From Nocardia transvalensis (GTDB lineage: Bacteria > Actinomycetota > Actinomycetes > Mycobacteriales > Mycobacteriaceae), in assembly GCF_015477765.1 (NCBI RefSeq), contig NZ_JADLQQ010000001.1, forward strand, positions 558,001 to 622,000: 64,000 nucleotides of DNA, given 5' to 3'. Each line of letters begins with the position of its first letter. The first letter of the stretch is position 1. This document shows positions 25,368 through 36,003 of the stretch, piece after piece. The notes under the pieces are model-generated. The model did not search any database. It saw nothing but the letters and a program-made list of their open reading frames with translations, and had not been told where the DNA came from. The position numbers and the translations under genes are program-made.

Positions 25368-26708
25368 CTAATGACCGGGATGGGCGTGCTGATGTTCGGC
25401 GCTTGTGGGCTGTGCGGCTTCGGGGGTCTCGCCGTCGGTCGCCCATGCGGTCTCGTCGACCTCTTCCTGTCCCTCGGAGTCGTGGCGGGGCAGGATGATT
25501 CGGACCTCGGTGCCGCGGCCCGGGTTGGATTTCACCTCTACTGTGCCGCCGCGGCGCTCGATGCGGGCGTGGATGGATTTGGCCAGGCCCTGGCGATCGG
25601 CGGGGACGGCGGACGGGTCGAAGCCGGAGCCCCTGTCACGCACGAAAATGCTGACCTGATGCGGTTCGACCTCCGCGAACAGGTCGATGGTGGGCACACC
25701 GGCGTGCTTGGCGGCATTCACCAGCGCCTCGCGGGTGGCGCCCAGCAGCGCGGTGAAATGCTCCTTGGGCAGGCCGAATCCGGTCTCGCCCGGATCCATC
25801 GACACATCGCCGACGGTCACCGGCGTCACCTTCACCCCGTGCTGGTCCTCGACCTCACCGGCGATGGTGCGCAGCGCGGCGGCCAGGCTCGACTGCGCCG
25901 GCATGGAATCCTCGAACAGCCACTTGCGCAGTTCGCGCTCCTGGCTGCGGGCCAGCCGCATGACCTCCTGCGGATCGTCGGCCTGGCGCTGAATCAACGC
26001 CAGCGTCTGCAGCACCGAATCGTGCAGATGGGAGGCGATCTCCTCGCGCTCCTCGTTGCGGATGCGCGCGGAGCGTTCGGCATTGAGCGCCCGCATCATG
26101 CGCAGCCACAGCGGCACCGTCAGCAAGCCGACCCCGATCAGCGTGACCGCGACCGCGAGCATCGCCGAACCCAGGGAACTCAGGTTGATCCGGCCGATGA
26201 TCACCACGCCCAGCCCGACCACGATCAGCGTGATCCCGCCCAGGATGCGCGTCCAGGTGAGCACGGTGGGTCGCACGGGCAGACCGAGAATCGACCGCGG
26301 ACCTTCGGCGTCGAACTCCCGCCAGACCAGGGCCGCACCGACGGTGACCACGATGATCGGACCCACCACCGTGGCCGCGGTACCGCTGAACAACCACGAC
26401 ATCGACACCGACAGCGCCAGGCCCAGCAGCACCAGGCCGACCGACTGCCGCCGCTCCGAGGCCGACGGTGGCGGCGCGTCCCCACCGGCCGGGGTGAAGA
26501 TCCACAGCAGCCCGTAGGCGGCAATGCCCGCCCCCATCAGCGCGGACAGCAGCACGAAGGCCATCCGCACCTTGAACACGTCGACACCGAGATGATCGGC
26601 GAGACCCCCCGCAACACCTCCCACGACCCGCCCGCCGGAGCGCCGCTCCAACCGCCGAGACGGGGGCGCGACACCACGCGCATCGAACTCGGGCAGGGAC
26701 GGGTACAT
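25368..26708 (-). CDS. PspC-domain sensor histidine kinase, EsrS-like
   Basis: A 446-residue membrane kinase. N-terminal PspC domain (residues about 18-75, SGGRVVGGVAGGLADHLG), then about five further membrane helices to residue 215, a HisKA_3 dimerisation helix with the phospho-His in IASHLHDSVLQTL near residue 227, and a HATPase domain (REALVNAAKHAG, GSGFDPSAV, GGTVEVKSNPGRGTEVRIILP). The tail is His-rich (AEHQHAHPGH). It is the kinase of an EsrISR-like envelope-stress pathway. Divergent from the PspC-domain protein gene. Confidence 0.9.
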   Translation of the reverse strand: MYPSLPEFDARGVAPPSRRLERRSGGRVVGGVAGGLADHLGVDVFKVRMAFVLLSALMGAGIAAYGLLWIFTPAGGDAPPPSASERRQSVGLVLLGLALSVSMSWLFSGTAATVVGPIIVVTVGAALVWREFDAEGPRSILGLPVRPTVLTWTRILGGITLIVVGLGVVIIGRINLSSLGSAMLAVAVTLIGVGLLTVPLWLRMMRALNAERSARIRNEEREEIASHLHDSVLQTLALIQRQADDPQEVMRLARSQERELRKWLFEDSMPAQSSLAAALRTIAGEVEDQHGVKVTPVTVGDVSMDPGETGFGLPKEHFTALLGATREALVNAAKHAGVPTIDLFAEVEPHQVSIFVRDRGSGFDPSAVPADRQGLAKSIHARIERRGGTVEVKSNPGRGTEVRIILPRHDSEGQEEVDETAWATDGETPEAAQPTSAEHQHAHPGH

Positions 26709-26906
26709 GCCTTCGATACTGGCACGGCACTCCGACAGCGACCATCGGGATTCACCCCCATTCCCCTCTCGGGGACATCGGCCTGACGGGCGAACCGGAT
26801 CGCGAACCGGTGGTCGCGGGGCGTATGACACCGGCCTCGGGGGTTCCTGGTTCATTTCAGGGGGATCCCCGATGTGGGCGGGGCCCGATCGCACCACCAT
26901 GGAGAC

Positions 26907-28442
26907 ATGACCAGAGCGAGCGGGTGGGCCGGTGGTTCCGGCCGGACCGGATTCAACGAACAGCTCCACCATCTGTGGCGGACTCGCCCCGTGCGGCTGC
27001 CGCGACAGGGACCGATCGCCGGGGTGGCGGCAGGGTTCGGGCGTCGCTACGGCGTGGATCCCGTCCTGGTGCGGGTGGCGTTCGTGGTGGCGACCCTCTT
27101 CGGCGGCGCGGGGGTCGTGCTGTATCTGGCGGCCTGGCTGATGCTGCCCTCCGCCCACAACGAGGTGTCGCCGGCGGAGGGGCTGCTCGGCCGTGGGCAC
27201 ACCGCGCACTCGCCGACCAAGACGATCGTGCTGATCGTGGCGCTGGCCATCGCGATCAGCACCATGGGCCCGTTCGGTGTCGGGTTCGGCGGGTCGGGGC
27301 TGTTCAGCTTCGCGCTGATGCTGGCGGGCTGGTGGCTGCTGTATCTGCGGCAGCCCGAGCCACCCGCCGACACTCTCGATCCGTTCCTGGCCGAGGGTGG
27401 GATCGCCGCGACGGGCTACCCGGGCACCATGTTCCCCGGCGGCTCCCCCTGGTCGGGCGCCACCTACGGGCCCTACACCAAGCTGCCGGATCATTACGAG
27501 CCCGATCAGCCCAAAGACGCTGCCACCGAACCCCTTTCGCCGAACCCGGCAACCGCTCCCACCGAGGTCGTCGCCCGCGCCTCGGCCGAGGCCGAGGTGA
27601 CGAAGGACGGCGACACCGAGCAACTCGTGGATTCCCCTGCCGGTCCCCGGGATTCGTCCCAGGAGGACACGGTGGTGCTGGGAAAAGACCAGACCCCCGC
27701 TGACCGGCCCGAGCCCGAGCAGCGGACGACGGCCGCGCCTGGTCGCACCAACCCGGCTCCCACCCACGTCGCACCGACCCCGTCCGGTTGGGATCCGCTC
27801 GGCGTCGCCCCGCTGGCCTGGCATCTCCCCGAACCGGCCCCCGCCGCTCCGGTCGTGCCGGTACCGCCGCCGCGGCGTCCGCGCTCGCGGCTCACGCCGA
27901 TGGTGATCGGCCTCGCGATCCTCGCGGCGGCCGCCGCCGGAGCCGTGGCCGCCGTCGGTGTGGAGTGGATGACGCCCGCTCGGATCGGCGCGGTGGCGCT
28001 GGCGGTGGTCGGCCTGGGCCTGATCCTCGGGGCCTTCCTGCGGCGCGGCTGGGGACTGCTGGTGGTGCTGGCTCCGCTGGCGGGGTTCGTGGTCCTGGCC
28101 TCGATGGCCGGGCCGGTGCAGTTCGACCGTGGCGCCATGGGCGATCACGTGTGGACGCCCACCACGGCGGCCGATCTAGCCTCGGACTACCGGGTGAACA
28201 TGGGTGACGGCACGCTGGATCTGCGGCAACTGCGGCTGACCGAGAACCGCATGGTGAACGTCGATGGCCGCATGGCCGACTTCCGAGTGATCCTCCCGCC
28301 GTCGATGCGGGTCGACACCACGTGTACGGGCAACGCGGCGGACTTGGACTGTCCCCGGGGAATTACCGGTCCCGCCGACGGTCCGACGCTCACCCTCAAC
28401 GTAGACATGCAGTTCGGAAATGTGGAGGTGAAGCGTGGCTGA
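26907..28442 (+). CDS. PspC-domain membrane protein, EsrI-like
   Basis: A 511-residue membrane protein: PspC domain at about residues 38-85 (GPIAGVAAGFGRRYGVDPVLVRVAFVVATLF), further helices to residue 155, a roughly 130-residue Pro/Glu/Asp-rich cytosolic or linker region, two to three more helices (residues 335-410), and an exported C-terminal domain with LDLRQLRLTENRMVNVDGRMADFRVILPPSMRV. In C. glutamicum the PspC protein EsrI inhibits EsrS until envelope stress relieves it; the same role is inferred. ATG 26907 is chosen; GTG 26874 is possible. Divergent from the kinase gene. Confidence 0.83.
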   Translation: MTRASGWAGGSGRTGFNEQLHHLWRTRPVRLPRQGPIAGVAAGFGRRYGVDPVLVRVAFVVATLFGGAGVVLYLAAWLMLPSAHNEVSPAEGLLGRGHTAHSPTKTIVLIVALAIAISTMGPFGVGFGGSGLFSFALMLAGWWLLYLRQPEPPADTLDPFLAEGGIAATGYPGTMFPGGSPWSGATYGPYTKLPDHYEPDQPKDAATEPLSPNPATAPTEVVARASAEAEVTKDGDTEQLVDSPAGPRDSSQEDTVVLGKDQTPADRPEPEQRTTAAPGRTNPAPTHVAPTPSGWDPLGVAPLAWHLPEPAPAAPVVPVPPPRRPRSRLTPMVIGLAILAAAAAGAVAAVGVEWMTPARIGAVALAVVGLGLILGAFLRRGWGLLVVLAPLAGFVVLASMAGPVQFDRGAMGDHVWTPTTAADLASDYRVNMGDGTLDLRQLRLTENRMVNVDGRMADFRVILPPSMRVDTTCTGNAADLDCPRGITGPADGPTLTLNVDMQFGNVEVKRG

Positions 28443-28638
28443 CAACTCGGAAACCCGTCGCGGACCGTCGCTTTCGCTGCTACTGGCCGGGGTGTTGGCC
28501 CTGCTGGTCAGCGTGTGGGCATTCATCGGGCCGTCGTCCTGGCCCTCGCACAGCATCGTCCCGATCGGGTGGATCGTGGTCGGGGTGGCCATCGTGGTCG
28601 GCGTCATCCTGGTGATCGCGCCGCGAAAGAAGAAGTGA
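28435..28638 (+). CDS. Small two-helix membrane protein
   Basis: A 67-residue protein with two membrane helices (SLSLLLAGVLALLVSVWAFIG and PIGWIVVGVAIVVGVILVIA) and a basic end RKKK. Its GTG overlaps the previous stop by 8 bases, so it is translationally coupled to the EsrI-like gene and probably part of the same envelope-stress unit. No named family recognised. Confidence 0.8.
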   Translation: MADNSETRRGPSLSLLLAGVLALLVSVWAFIGPSSWPSHSIVPIGWIVVGVAIVVGVILVIAPRKKK

Positions 28639-28654
28639 TTCCAGCGCTGCGGCG

Positions 28655-28692
28655 CGAAGGGGCTCGGATCCGATCGGATCCGAGCCCCTTCG
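28655..28692. terminator. Perfect 38-bp palindrome, bidirectional terminator
   Basis: CGAAGGGGCTCGGATCCGA (28655-28673) is followed immediately by its exact complement (28674-28692). It sits between the convergent PspC-operon and RNase genes. A hairpin of up to 17 bp serves both directions, although T-runs are weak. Confidence 0.75.
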
Positions 28693-28705
28693 TGCCGCAC
28701 TGCTC

Positions 28706-29149
28706 TCAACGCATTCTGGTGAAACTGCGGTAGTGATCGCCGGTGTACCACGCCGATCCGTCGCTGCCGGTGACGATGCGCTCGGCGTCGCGGGACTGTC
28801 CGGGCTTCTTGCGATTGACGTCCCATTCCCGGTAGTGGATGGGTCGGCCGTTCCCGTCCGTGGCGGGCAGCAGCCCCTCCCGGTTCTGCCAGGTTTCACC
28901 GCCATGGGTGCCCGGCGCATCGGCGGGCGGCCATTCCCCCGCATCGATCAGGCGCAAGGTCTCCCATGCCCGCGCGGGAACGGAGTCGGCGACCAACCGC
29001 ACCTGCACCGCATTACCGACCGCTTCGGTTCCGCCCCCGAGCCCGGCGGCGGGCGCGAACAGCAGCGCCAAGGCCGCGAACGCGGCCAGGACCAGCGACG
29101 CGGCGACCGTTATCGGCTTGGTGCACAGGGCCTTCGATGTATTCCCCAT
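28706..29149 (-). CDS. Exported guanyl-specific ribonuclease, RNase Sa/N1-T1 family
   Basis: A 147-residue secreted or membrane-tethered RNase. N-terminal hydrophobic segment ITVAASLVLAAFAALALLFAP; the mature domain matches microbial N1/T1/barnase-type RNases: TWQNREGLLP, general base Glu in YREWDV, Arg in ERIVTGSDG, and acid His in WYTGDHYRSFTRMR. It cleaves RNA after G in related enzymes. ATG 29149 follows GAAGGA with proper spacing. No barstar-like inhibitor gene is seen nearby. Confidence 0.88.
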   Translation of the reverse strand: MGNTSKALCTKPITVAASLVLAAFAALALLFAPAAGLGGGTEAVGNAVQVRLVADSVPARAWETLRLIDAGEWPPADAPGTHGGETWQNREGLLPATDGNGRPIHYREWDVNRKKPGQSRDAERIVTGSDGSAWYTGDHYRSFTRMR

Positions 29150-29274
29150 CAGCATCCTTCGCAGGTGATTTCCTTCAGATTCTGATCGTCAACCGTGGCG
29201 AAGGGAACTGAATGCGACCGGCACTGGGAACTACATCGCCCTTGCCGGAGGGTGAAATCTGCCGTGCCCCAGGG

Positions 29275-30846
29275 TCACTCCCACTCGATGGTGCCCGGCG
29301 GCTTGCTGGTCACATCCAGCACCACCCGGTTGATCTCGGCCACCTCGTTGGTGATGCGAGTGGAGATGCGTTCGAGCACGTCGTAGGGCAGCCGGGTCCA
29401 GTCGGCGGTCATGGCGTCCTCGCTGGAGACCGGGCGCAGCACGATCGGATGACCGTAGGTGCGGCCGTCGCCCTGGACTCCGACGCTGCGCACGTCGGCC
29501 AGCAGCACCACCGGGCACTGCCAGATCTGCTTGTCCAATCCCGCCGCGGTCAACTCCTCGCGCGCGATGGCATCGGCCTGGCGCAGCGTCTCGAGGCGGT
29601 CGTGGGTGACCTCGCCGACGATGCGGATGGCCAGTCCCGGGCCGGGGAACGGTTGGCGGGCAACGATTTCCTCGGGCAGCCCCAGTTCGCGGCCGACGGC
29701 ACGCACCTCGTCCTTGAACAGCAGCCGCAGGGGTTCGACGAGTTCGAACTCCAGATCCTCGGGCAGGCCGCCGACATTGTGGTGGCTCTTGATATTCGCG
29801 GTGCCCGAGCCGCCGCCGGATTCCACCACATCCGGGTAGAGGGTGCCCTGCACCAGATATTCGACGGTGTGGGTGGCGCTGCCCTGCCCGGATTCCTTCA
29901 CGATCTGCGCGACCGCATCCTCGAACGAGCGGATGAACTCGCGCCCGATGATCTTGCGCTTCTCCTCCGGATCGGTGACGCCCTTCAGTTCGCCCAGGAA
30001 CTTGTCCTCGGCGTCGACGGTGACCAGTTTGGCGCCGGTCGCGGCCACGAAGTCGCGCTGCACCTGCTCGCGCTCACCGGCCCGCAGCAGGCCGTGATCG
30101 ACGAAAACACAGGTCAGCCGGTCACCGATGGCACGCTGCACGAGGGCGGCGGCCACCGCGGAGTCGACACCGCCGGACAGGGCGCAGATGGCATGCCCGT
30201 CCCCGACCTGCTCACGCACCTGCGCGACCAGCGCGTCGGCGATATTGGCGGGCGTCCACGTGGCCTTGATTCCGGCCATCTCGTGCAGGAAGCGGCTCAG
30301 CACCTGCTGGCCGTGCGGCGAATGTAGGACCTCGGGGTGGTACTGCACACCGGCCAGCCGGCGCTCCCGGTCCTCGAACGCCGCCACCGGTGCGCCCGCG
30401 GTGGTGCCGGTCACCTCGAATCCGGTCGGGGCGTCGGTCACCGCGTCGCCGTGGCTCATCCAGACCGGCTGGATGGTGGGCAGACCGCCGTGCAGCACGC
30501 CGCCGTCGATGTTCAGTTCGGTGCGGCCGTATTCGCGGGTGCCGGTATGGGCGACGGTGCCGCCCAGCGCCTGCGCCATCGCCTGGAAGCCGTAGCAGAT
30601 GCCGAAGACCGGAACGTTCAGGTCGAACAGCCGGGGATCCAGCCGCGGCGCGCCCTCGGCGTACACACTGGCCGGGCCGCCGGACAGGATGACCGCGAGC
30701 GGCTGCCGCTCGGCGATCTCCTCGACGGTCGCGGTGTGCGGAACCACCTCGGAGTACACACTGGATTCGCGCACCCGCCGCGCGATCAACTGCGCGTACT
30801 GCGCCCCGAAGTCGACGACGAGAACTGGTCGCTGGGTTTCTGCCAC
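29275..30846 (-). CDS. guaA: GMP synthase (glutamine-hydrolysing)
   Basis: Converts XMP to GMP using glutamine and ATP. The 523-residue protein has an N-terminal class I glutaminase (nucleophile Cys in [12 protein letters not shown] near residue 85, HGDAV and His/Glu in VQYHPEV), an ATP-pyrophosphatase domain ([16 protein letters not shown] near residue 228) and the dimerisation domain ending [16 protein letters not shown]. All catalytic motifs are present. It is followed in the same pathway cluster by guaB3 and guaB2. Confidence 0.98.
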   Translation of the reverse strand: MAETQRPVLVVDFGAQYAQLIARRVRESSVYSEVVPHTATVEEIAERQPLAVILSGGPASVYAEGAPRLDPRLFDLNVPVFGICYGFQAMAQALGGTVAHTGTREYGRTELNIDGGVLHGGLPTIQPVWMSHGDAVTDAPTGFEVTGTTAGAPVAAFEDRERRLAGVQYHPEVLHSPHGQQVLSRFLHEMAGIKATWTPANIADALVAQVREQVGDGHAICALSGGVDSAVAAALVQRAIGDRLTCVFVDHGLLRAGEREQVQRDFVAATGAKLVTVDAEDKFLGELKGVTDPEEKRKIIGREFIRSFEDAVAQIVKESGQGSATHTVEYLVQGTLYPDVVESGGGSGTANIKSHHNVGGLPEDLEFELVEPLRLLFKDEVRAVGRELGLPEEIVARQPFPGPGLAIRIVGEVTHDRLETLRQADAIAREELTAAGLDKQIWQCPVVLLADVRSVGVQGDGRTYGHPIVLRPVSSEDAMTADWTRLPYDVLERISTRITNEVAEINRVVLDVTSKPPGTIEWE

Positions 30847-31320
30847 CGAGCCAGTTTAAAGACCAGGGCTCTGCCGCCTCCCCGCGCCTCCGGCTCCCCC
30901 GCCTCCCCGCTCCCCGCCTCCCCGCGTCTCAGGCCGTACAAGTTGGGAGCCGCTCAGGTTGGTCACAGGTCCTGCGTTAGGTGCCTCGCCAGTTTTGGGC
31001 GTGCCCGACGAGTTACCCATGTGCTCACGAAATCAGTCGTTGCGTGGGTAGGCCCCCTGTCGGGCCAGCACGGCGTCCAAGAGTGTGCAGGACCCGAGAG
31101 TGGCAAGCGGGAGCTGGAGTGGTGGGTACGGCGGATCGGGCGGGCTTCTTCCCCGTCGTTCCGGCATGCTCTTTGTCGGAGCCTCGAAACGCAATGGGGC
31201 ACAACAATGGTGCGTGGGCGAATCGGCAGCAGCCCGGCGACGAGGCAAGATCAGCGAGCACCATCGATCCGCGGTCGAACCCGGCCGTGTGTGGGGGCCG
31301 AGCCAGCTATCCTCGTGCTC
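30847..31320. other. Intergenic region with C/T-rich tract
   Basis: About 470 bases. A C/T-rich low-complexity tract of repeated CGCCTCCCCGC-like units runs from about 30871 to 30936 just upstream of guaA. The rest shows no family-like ORF, palindrome or repeat; it should contain the guaA promoter and that of the hydrolase-like gene. Confidence 0.5.
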
Positions 31321-32118
31321 GTGCCATTCGCCCGTGCGATCGATGCCGAGATCCATTACGAGGACAGTGGCGGCGACGGCCCGGTAGTGCTGCTCGGGCA
31401 CGAATTCTTCATGGATCGAACCATGTTCGCGTCGCAGACCGCCGCACTGTCCCCGGAATTTCGCATCGTCGCCTGGGATGCGCGCGGGCACGGCCGCACG
31501 CGCGACAAGGGGCTGCCGTTCACCTACTGGACCGCGGCCCGCGATGTCCTGACGGTGCTGGATCAGCTCGGTGTCGAGCGCGCGGTCGTCGGCGGTATCT
31601 CTCAGGGTGGGTTCAGCGCCATGCGCACCGCCCTGCTGGCCCCGGAACGGGTGGCCGCCCTCATCCTCATCGCCACCGAGGCACACGAGCCGACGGCGCA
31701 GGAACTGGCCAACTCCCGCCGGTTCCTCGACCGCTGGCACGAACCGGCCGCCCGGCGCACACTGGCAGAACACTTGGCGCAGTGGTTGATCGGCGACGAC
31801 GCCTGGTACCGCGCGGTATGGACCAAACGCTGGCTGGCCCGCGACCCGATGGACCTCGAGATCGCCGCGGGCTGTCTGCTGGGCCGCGATTCCGTGCTGG
31901 ACCGGCTCCCCGAAATCACCTGTCCCGCCTTGGTGATCCACCCCACGCGAGCCGGTATCGCCCGCACCCATGCCTTGGAAATGGCCCGCGGACTGGCGAA
32001 TTCACGCTACGTCGAGATCGAGGGCGCCCGCCAGGCCGTGAACATGACCCACCCCGGCCAGGTCAACGCCGCCATCCGGGAGTTCCTCCGCGACAAGGTG
32101 ATGACCAGGACAACCTAG
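31321..32118 (+). CDS. Alpha/beta-hydrolase-fold protein with an incomplete catalytic triad
   Basis: A 265-residue alpha/beta-hydrolase: HYEDSGGDGPVVLLGHEFFMD, WDARGHGRTRD and a nucleophile elbow VVGGISQGGFSAM. The usual acid strand reads CPALVIHPTRAGIARTH with no Asp where GxAD is expected, and the usual GAGH histidine is Gln in EGARQAVNMTHPGQV. The Ser is therefore kept but Asp and His appear lost, which points to a non-hydrolytic role or altered chemistry. GTG 31321 is the chosen start. The 3' end overlaps guaB3 by 4 bases convergently. Confidence 0.85.
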   Translation: MPFARAIDAEIHYEDSGGDGPVVLLGHEFFMDRTMFASQTAALSPEFRIVAWDARGHGRTRDKGLPFTYWTAARDVLTVLDQLGVERAVVGGISQGGFSAMRTALLAPERVAALILIATEAHEPTAQELANSRRFLDRWHEPAARRTLAEHLAQWLIGDDAWYRAVWTKRWLARDPMDLEIAAGCLLGRDSVLDRLPEITCPALVIHPTRAGIARTHALEMARGLANSRYVEIEGARQAVNMTHPGQVNAAIREFLRDKVMTRTT

Positions 32119-33320
32119 GCTCGGACGCTGAGGCCGACCTTCTGGAACTCCTTGAGTTCGCAGTAGCCGGCCTTGGCCATCGAACGGCGCAGGCCGCCAA
32201 CGAGGTTCACCGAACCCCACGGGTCGCTGGACGGTCCGTAGAGGACCTGCTGCAGCGTGGGACGCTCGTCCTCGTCGGCGAACTTCAGCAGGGCGCCGCG
32301 CGGCACCGACGGGTGGGCGGCGGCCGACGGCCAGTACCACCCGCGACCGGGCGACTCCTGCGCCAGCGCCAACGGCACGCCCACCATCGCCGCATCGGCG
32401 CCGCACGCGATGGCCTTGGCCAGCTGACCGGACGACACGATGTCGCCGTCGGCGATGACGTGCACATAGCGGCCGCCGGTCTCGTCGAGGTAGTCGCGGC
32501 GCGCGGCGGCGGCATCGGCGATCGCGGTCGCCATGGGCACACCGATGCCGAGCACCTCACCGGTCGTCGTCGCGCCCGGCGTCGAGCCGTAGCCGACGAT
32601 TACACCGGCCGCACCCGTGCGCATCAGATGCAGGGCGGTGCGGTGGTCGCTGACCCCGCCCGCCACCACCGGCACGTCCAGATCGGCGATGAAGGTCTTG
32701 AGGTTCAGCGGCTCGCCACCGGCGTCCGCGTCAGGCCCGGAGGCGGTAGCTTGCGTAACCACGTAGGGCCCCGCGGACGCCGAATTGGATACAGCGACAT
32801 GTTCGGCGGAGATGATGGTGCCGTGCACGACCAGCAGGTCGACACCGGCCTGCACCAGGCTCGGCGTGAGGGCGCGGGCATTCTGGGGACTCACCCGCAC
32901 CGACACGGTCACACCCGCGGCGCGCACCTGCGCCACCGCCGCGGCCAGCAGATCCGGCTGCATCGGCGCGGCGTGCAATTGCTGCAGCAGCGCGACGGCC
33001 GCCTCGGTGCCCTCCTTCTCGGCCACCTCGACCAGTTGATCGATGCGCGCGGCCACATCGGCGTGCCGGGCCCACAGCCCCTCGCCGTTGATGACGCCCA
33101 GCCCGCCGAGGCGGCCCAGCTCGATCGCGAACTCCGGCGACACCAGCGCGTCGGTCGGGTGGGTCACCAGCGGGATGTCGAAGCGATAGGCGTCCAGCTG
33201 CCAGGCCAGCGACACCTGCTTGGACGAGCGGGTCCGCCGCGAGGGAACGATGTCGACATCGTCCAGTTCGTAGGTACGCCGGGCGGTCCGGCCCATGCCG
33301 ATCTCGACCATGTCGCGCAC
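32115..33320 (-). CDS. guaB3: GuaB3, IMP dehydrogenase-related protein
   Basis: A 401-residue TIM-barrel protein close to M. tuberculosis GuaB3 (Rv3410c): MVEIGMGRTARRTYELDDVD, IVPSRRTRSSK, GRLGGLGVINGEGLWARH, TGAAGVIVGYGSTPGATTT and LVGGLRRSMAKAGYCELKEFQKVG. It lacks CBS domains, and the catalytic-loop motif GPGSICTT found in guaB2 is replaced by GYGSTPGATTT. An extra stretch of about 25 residues (roughly 183-207) interrupts the conserved SAE..GEPLNLKTF region relative to the M. tuberculosis protein as remembered. GTG 33320 follows AGGAG. Role in purine metabolism is not certain. Confidence 0.93.
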   Translation of the reverse strand: MRDMVEIGMGRTARRTYELDDVDIVPSRRTRSSKQVSLAWQLDAYRFDIPLVTHPTDALVSPEFAIELGRLGGLGVINGEGLWARHADVAARIDQLVEVAEKEGTEAAVALLQQLHAAPMQPDLLAAAVAQVRAAGVTVSVRVSPQNARALTPSLVQAGVDLLVVHGTIISAEHVAVSNSASAGPYVVTQATASGPDADAGGEPLNLKTFIADLDVPVVAGGVSDHRTALHLMRTGAAGVIVGYGSTPGATTTGEVLGIGVPMATAIADAAAARRDYLDETGGRYVHVIADGDIVSSGQLAKAIACGADAAMVGVPLALAQESPGRGWYWPSAAAHPSVPRGALLKFADEDERPTLQQVLYGPSSDPWGSVNLVGGLRRSMAKAGYCELKEFQKVGLSVRA

Positions 33321-33441
33321 TTGTACATCTCCTTTGTTCCATCGGGCCGCTGCCGCGACCCTTCCCGGCGCGGTTCCGGCTTTCGTCAGGCGACGGAAGC
33401 TGCTGCCCTGGATGACGTCAGCAGCCGAGCCCGCGCAGGGG

Positions 33442-33506
33442 CCAGCCCGCCCCTTGTGAGGTGTTCCGCAGATCAGGCACTCCTGATTACCCGCGGAGCG
33501 GGCTGG
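33442..33506. other. Nested hairpins between guaB2 and guaB3
   Basis: Outer arms CCAGCCCGC (33442-33450) and GCGGGCTGG (33498-33506) enclose a second hairpin ATCAGG-CACT-CCTGAT (33472-33487). It lies just after the guaB2 stop and could be a terminator or a leader structure for guaB3; no T-run follows. Confidence 0.45.
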
Positions 33507-33529
33507 TCATGCACAGATCGTCGAGCGCA

Positions 33530-35487
<1,958 letters not shown>

Positions 35488-35901
35488 GTGCGTGACCATC
35501 TACCACCTGGCCTGCCGCCGGATCCGTTCGCCGGAGATCCCTCCGACCCGTCGGCCGCGCTCGATGCCATCGAGCCGGGGGAACCGCTGGATCCTCATGA
35601 GCGCCTAGCGGTCGAGGAGGATCTCGCCGATCTCGCGGTCTACGAGGCGCTGCTGGCACACCGCGGTATCCGCGGGCTCGTGGTCAGCTGCGAAGACTGC
35701 CGGCAGGACCATTACCACGATTGGGACATGCTGCGCGCCAATCTGCTCCAGCTCCTGGTCGACGGCACGGTCCGCCCGCACGAGCCCGCCTACGATCCGC
35801 AGCCGGAGGCCTACGTCACGTGGGACTACTGCCGCGGCTACGCCGACGCGTCGATGAACGAGGCGCTGCACGGCGACGGGTTCGACGGCTTCGACGCCTG
35901 A
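35488..35901 (+). CDS. DUF5319 family protein
   Basis: A 137-residue acidic cytosolic protein opening RDHLPPGLPPDPFAGDPSDP, with CEDCRQDHYHDWDML and VTWDYCRGYADASMNEAL. It corresponds to the conserved actinobacterial protein next to rsdA-sigD (Rv3412 in M. tuberculosis). The CxxC with nearby His residues could bind a metal. Function unknown. GTG 35488 is the family start. Confidence 0.88.
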   Translation: MRDHLPPGLPPDPFAGDPSDPSAALDAIEPGEPLDPHERLAVEEDLADLAVYEALLAHRGIRGLVVSCEDCRQDHYHDWDMLRANLLQLLVDGTVRPHEPAYDPQPEAYVTWDYCRGYADASMNEALHGDGFDGFDA

Positions 35902-36003
35902 CTCACAGGCCCGCATTCGGCACATAAACGACGAAACCGACCGCCGGTAGGCGATCGGTGGATGTTTCGCTCGGGCGCACTGGTCGCCCGAGCCGGATCT
36001 CGA

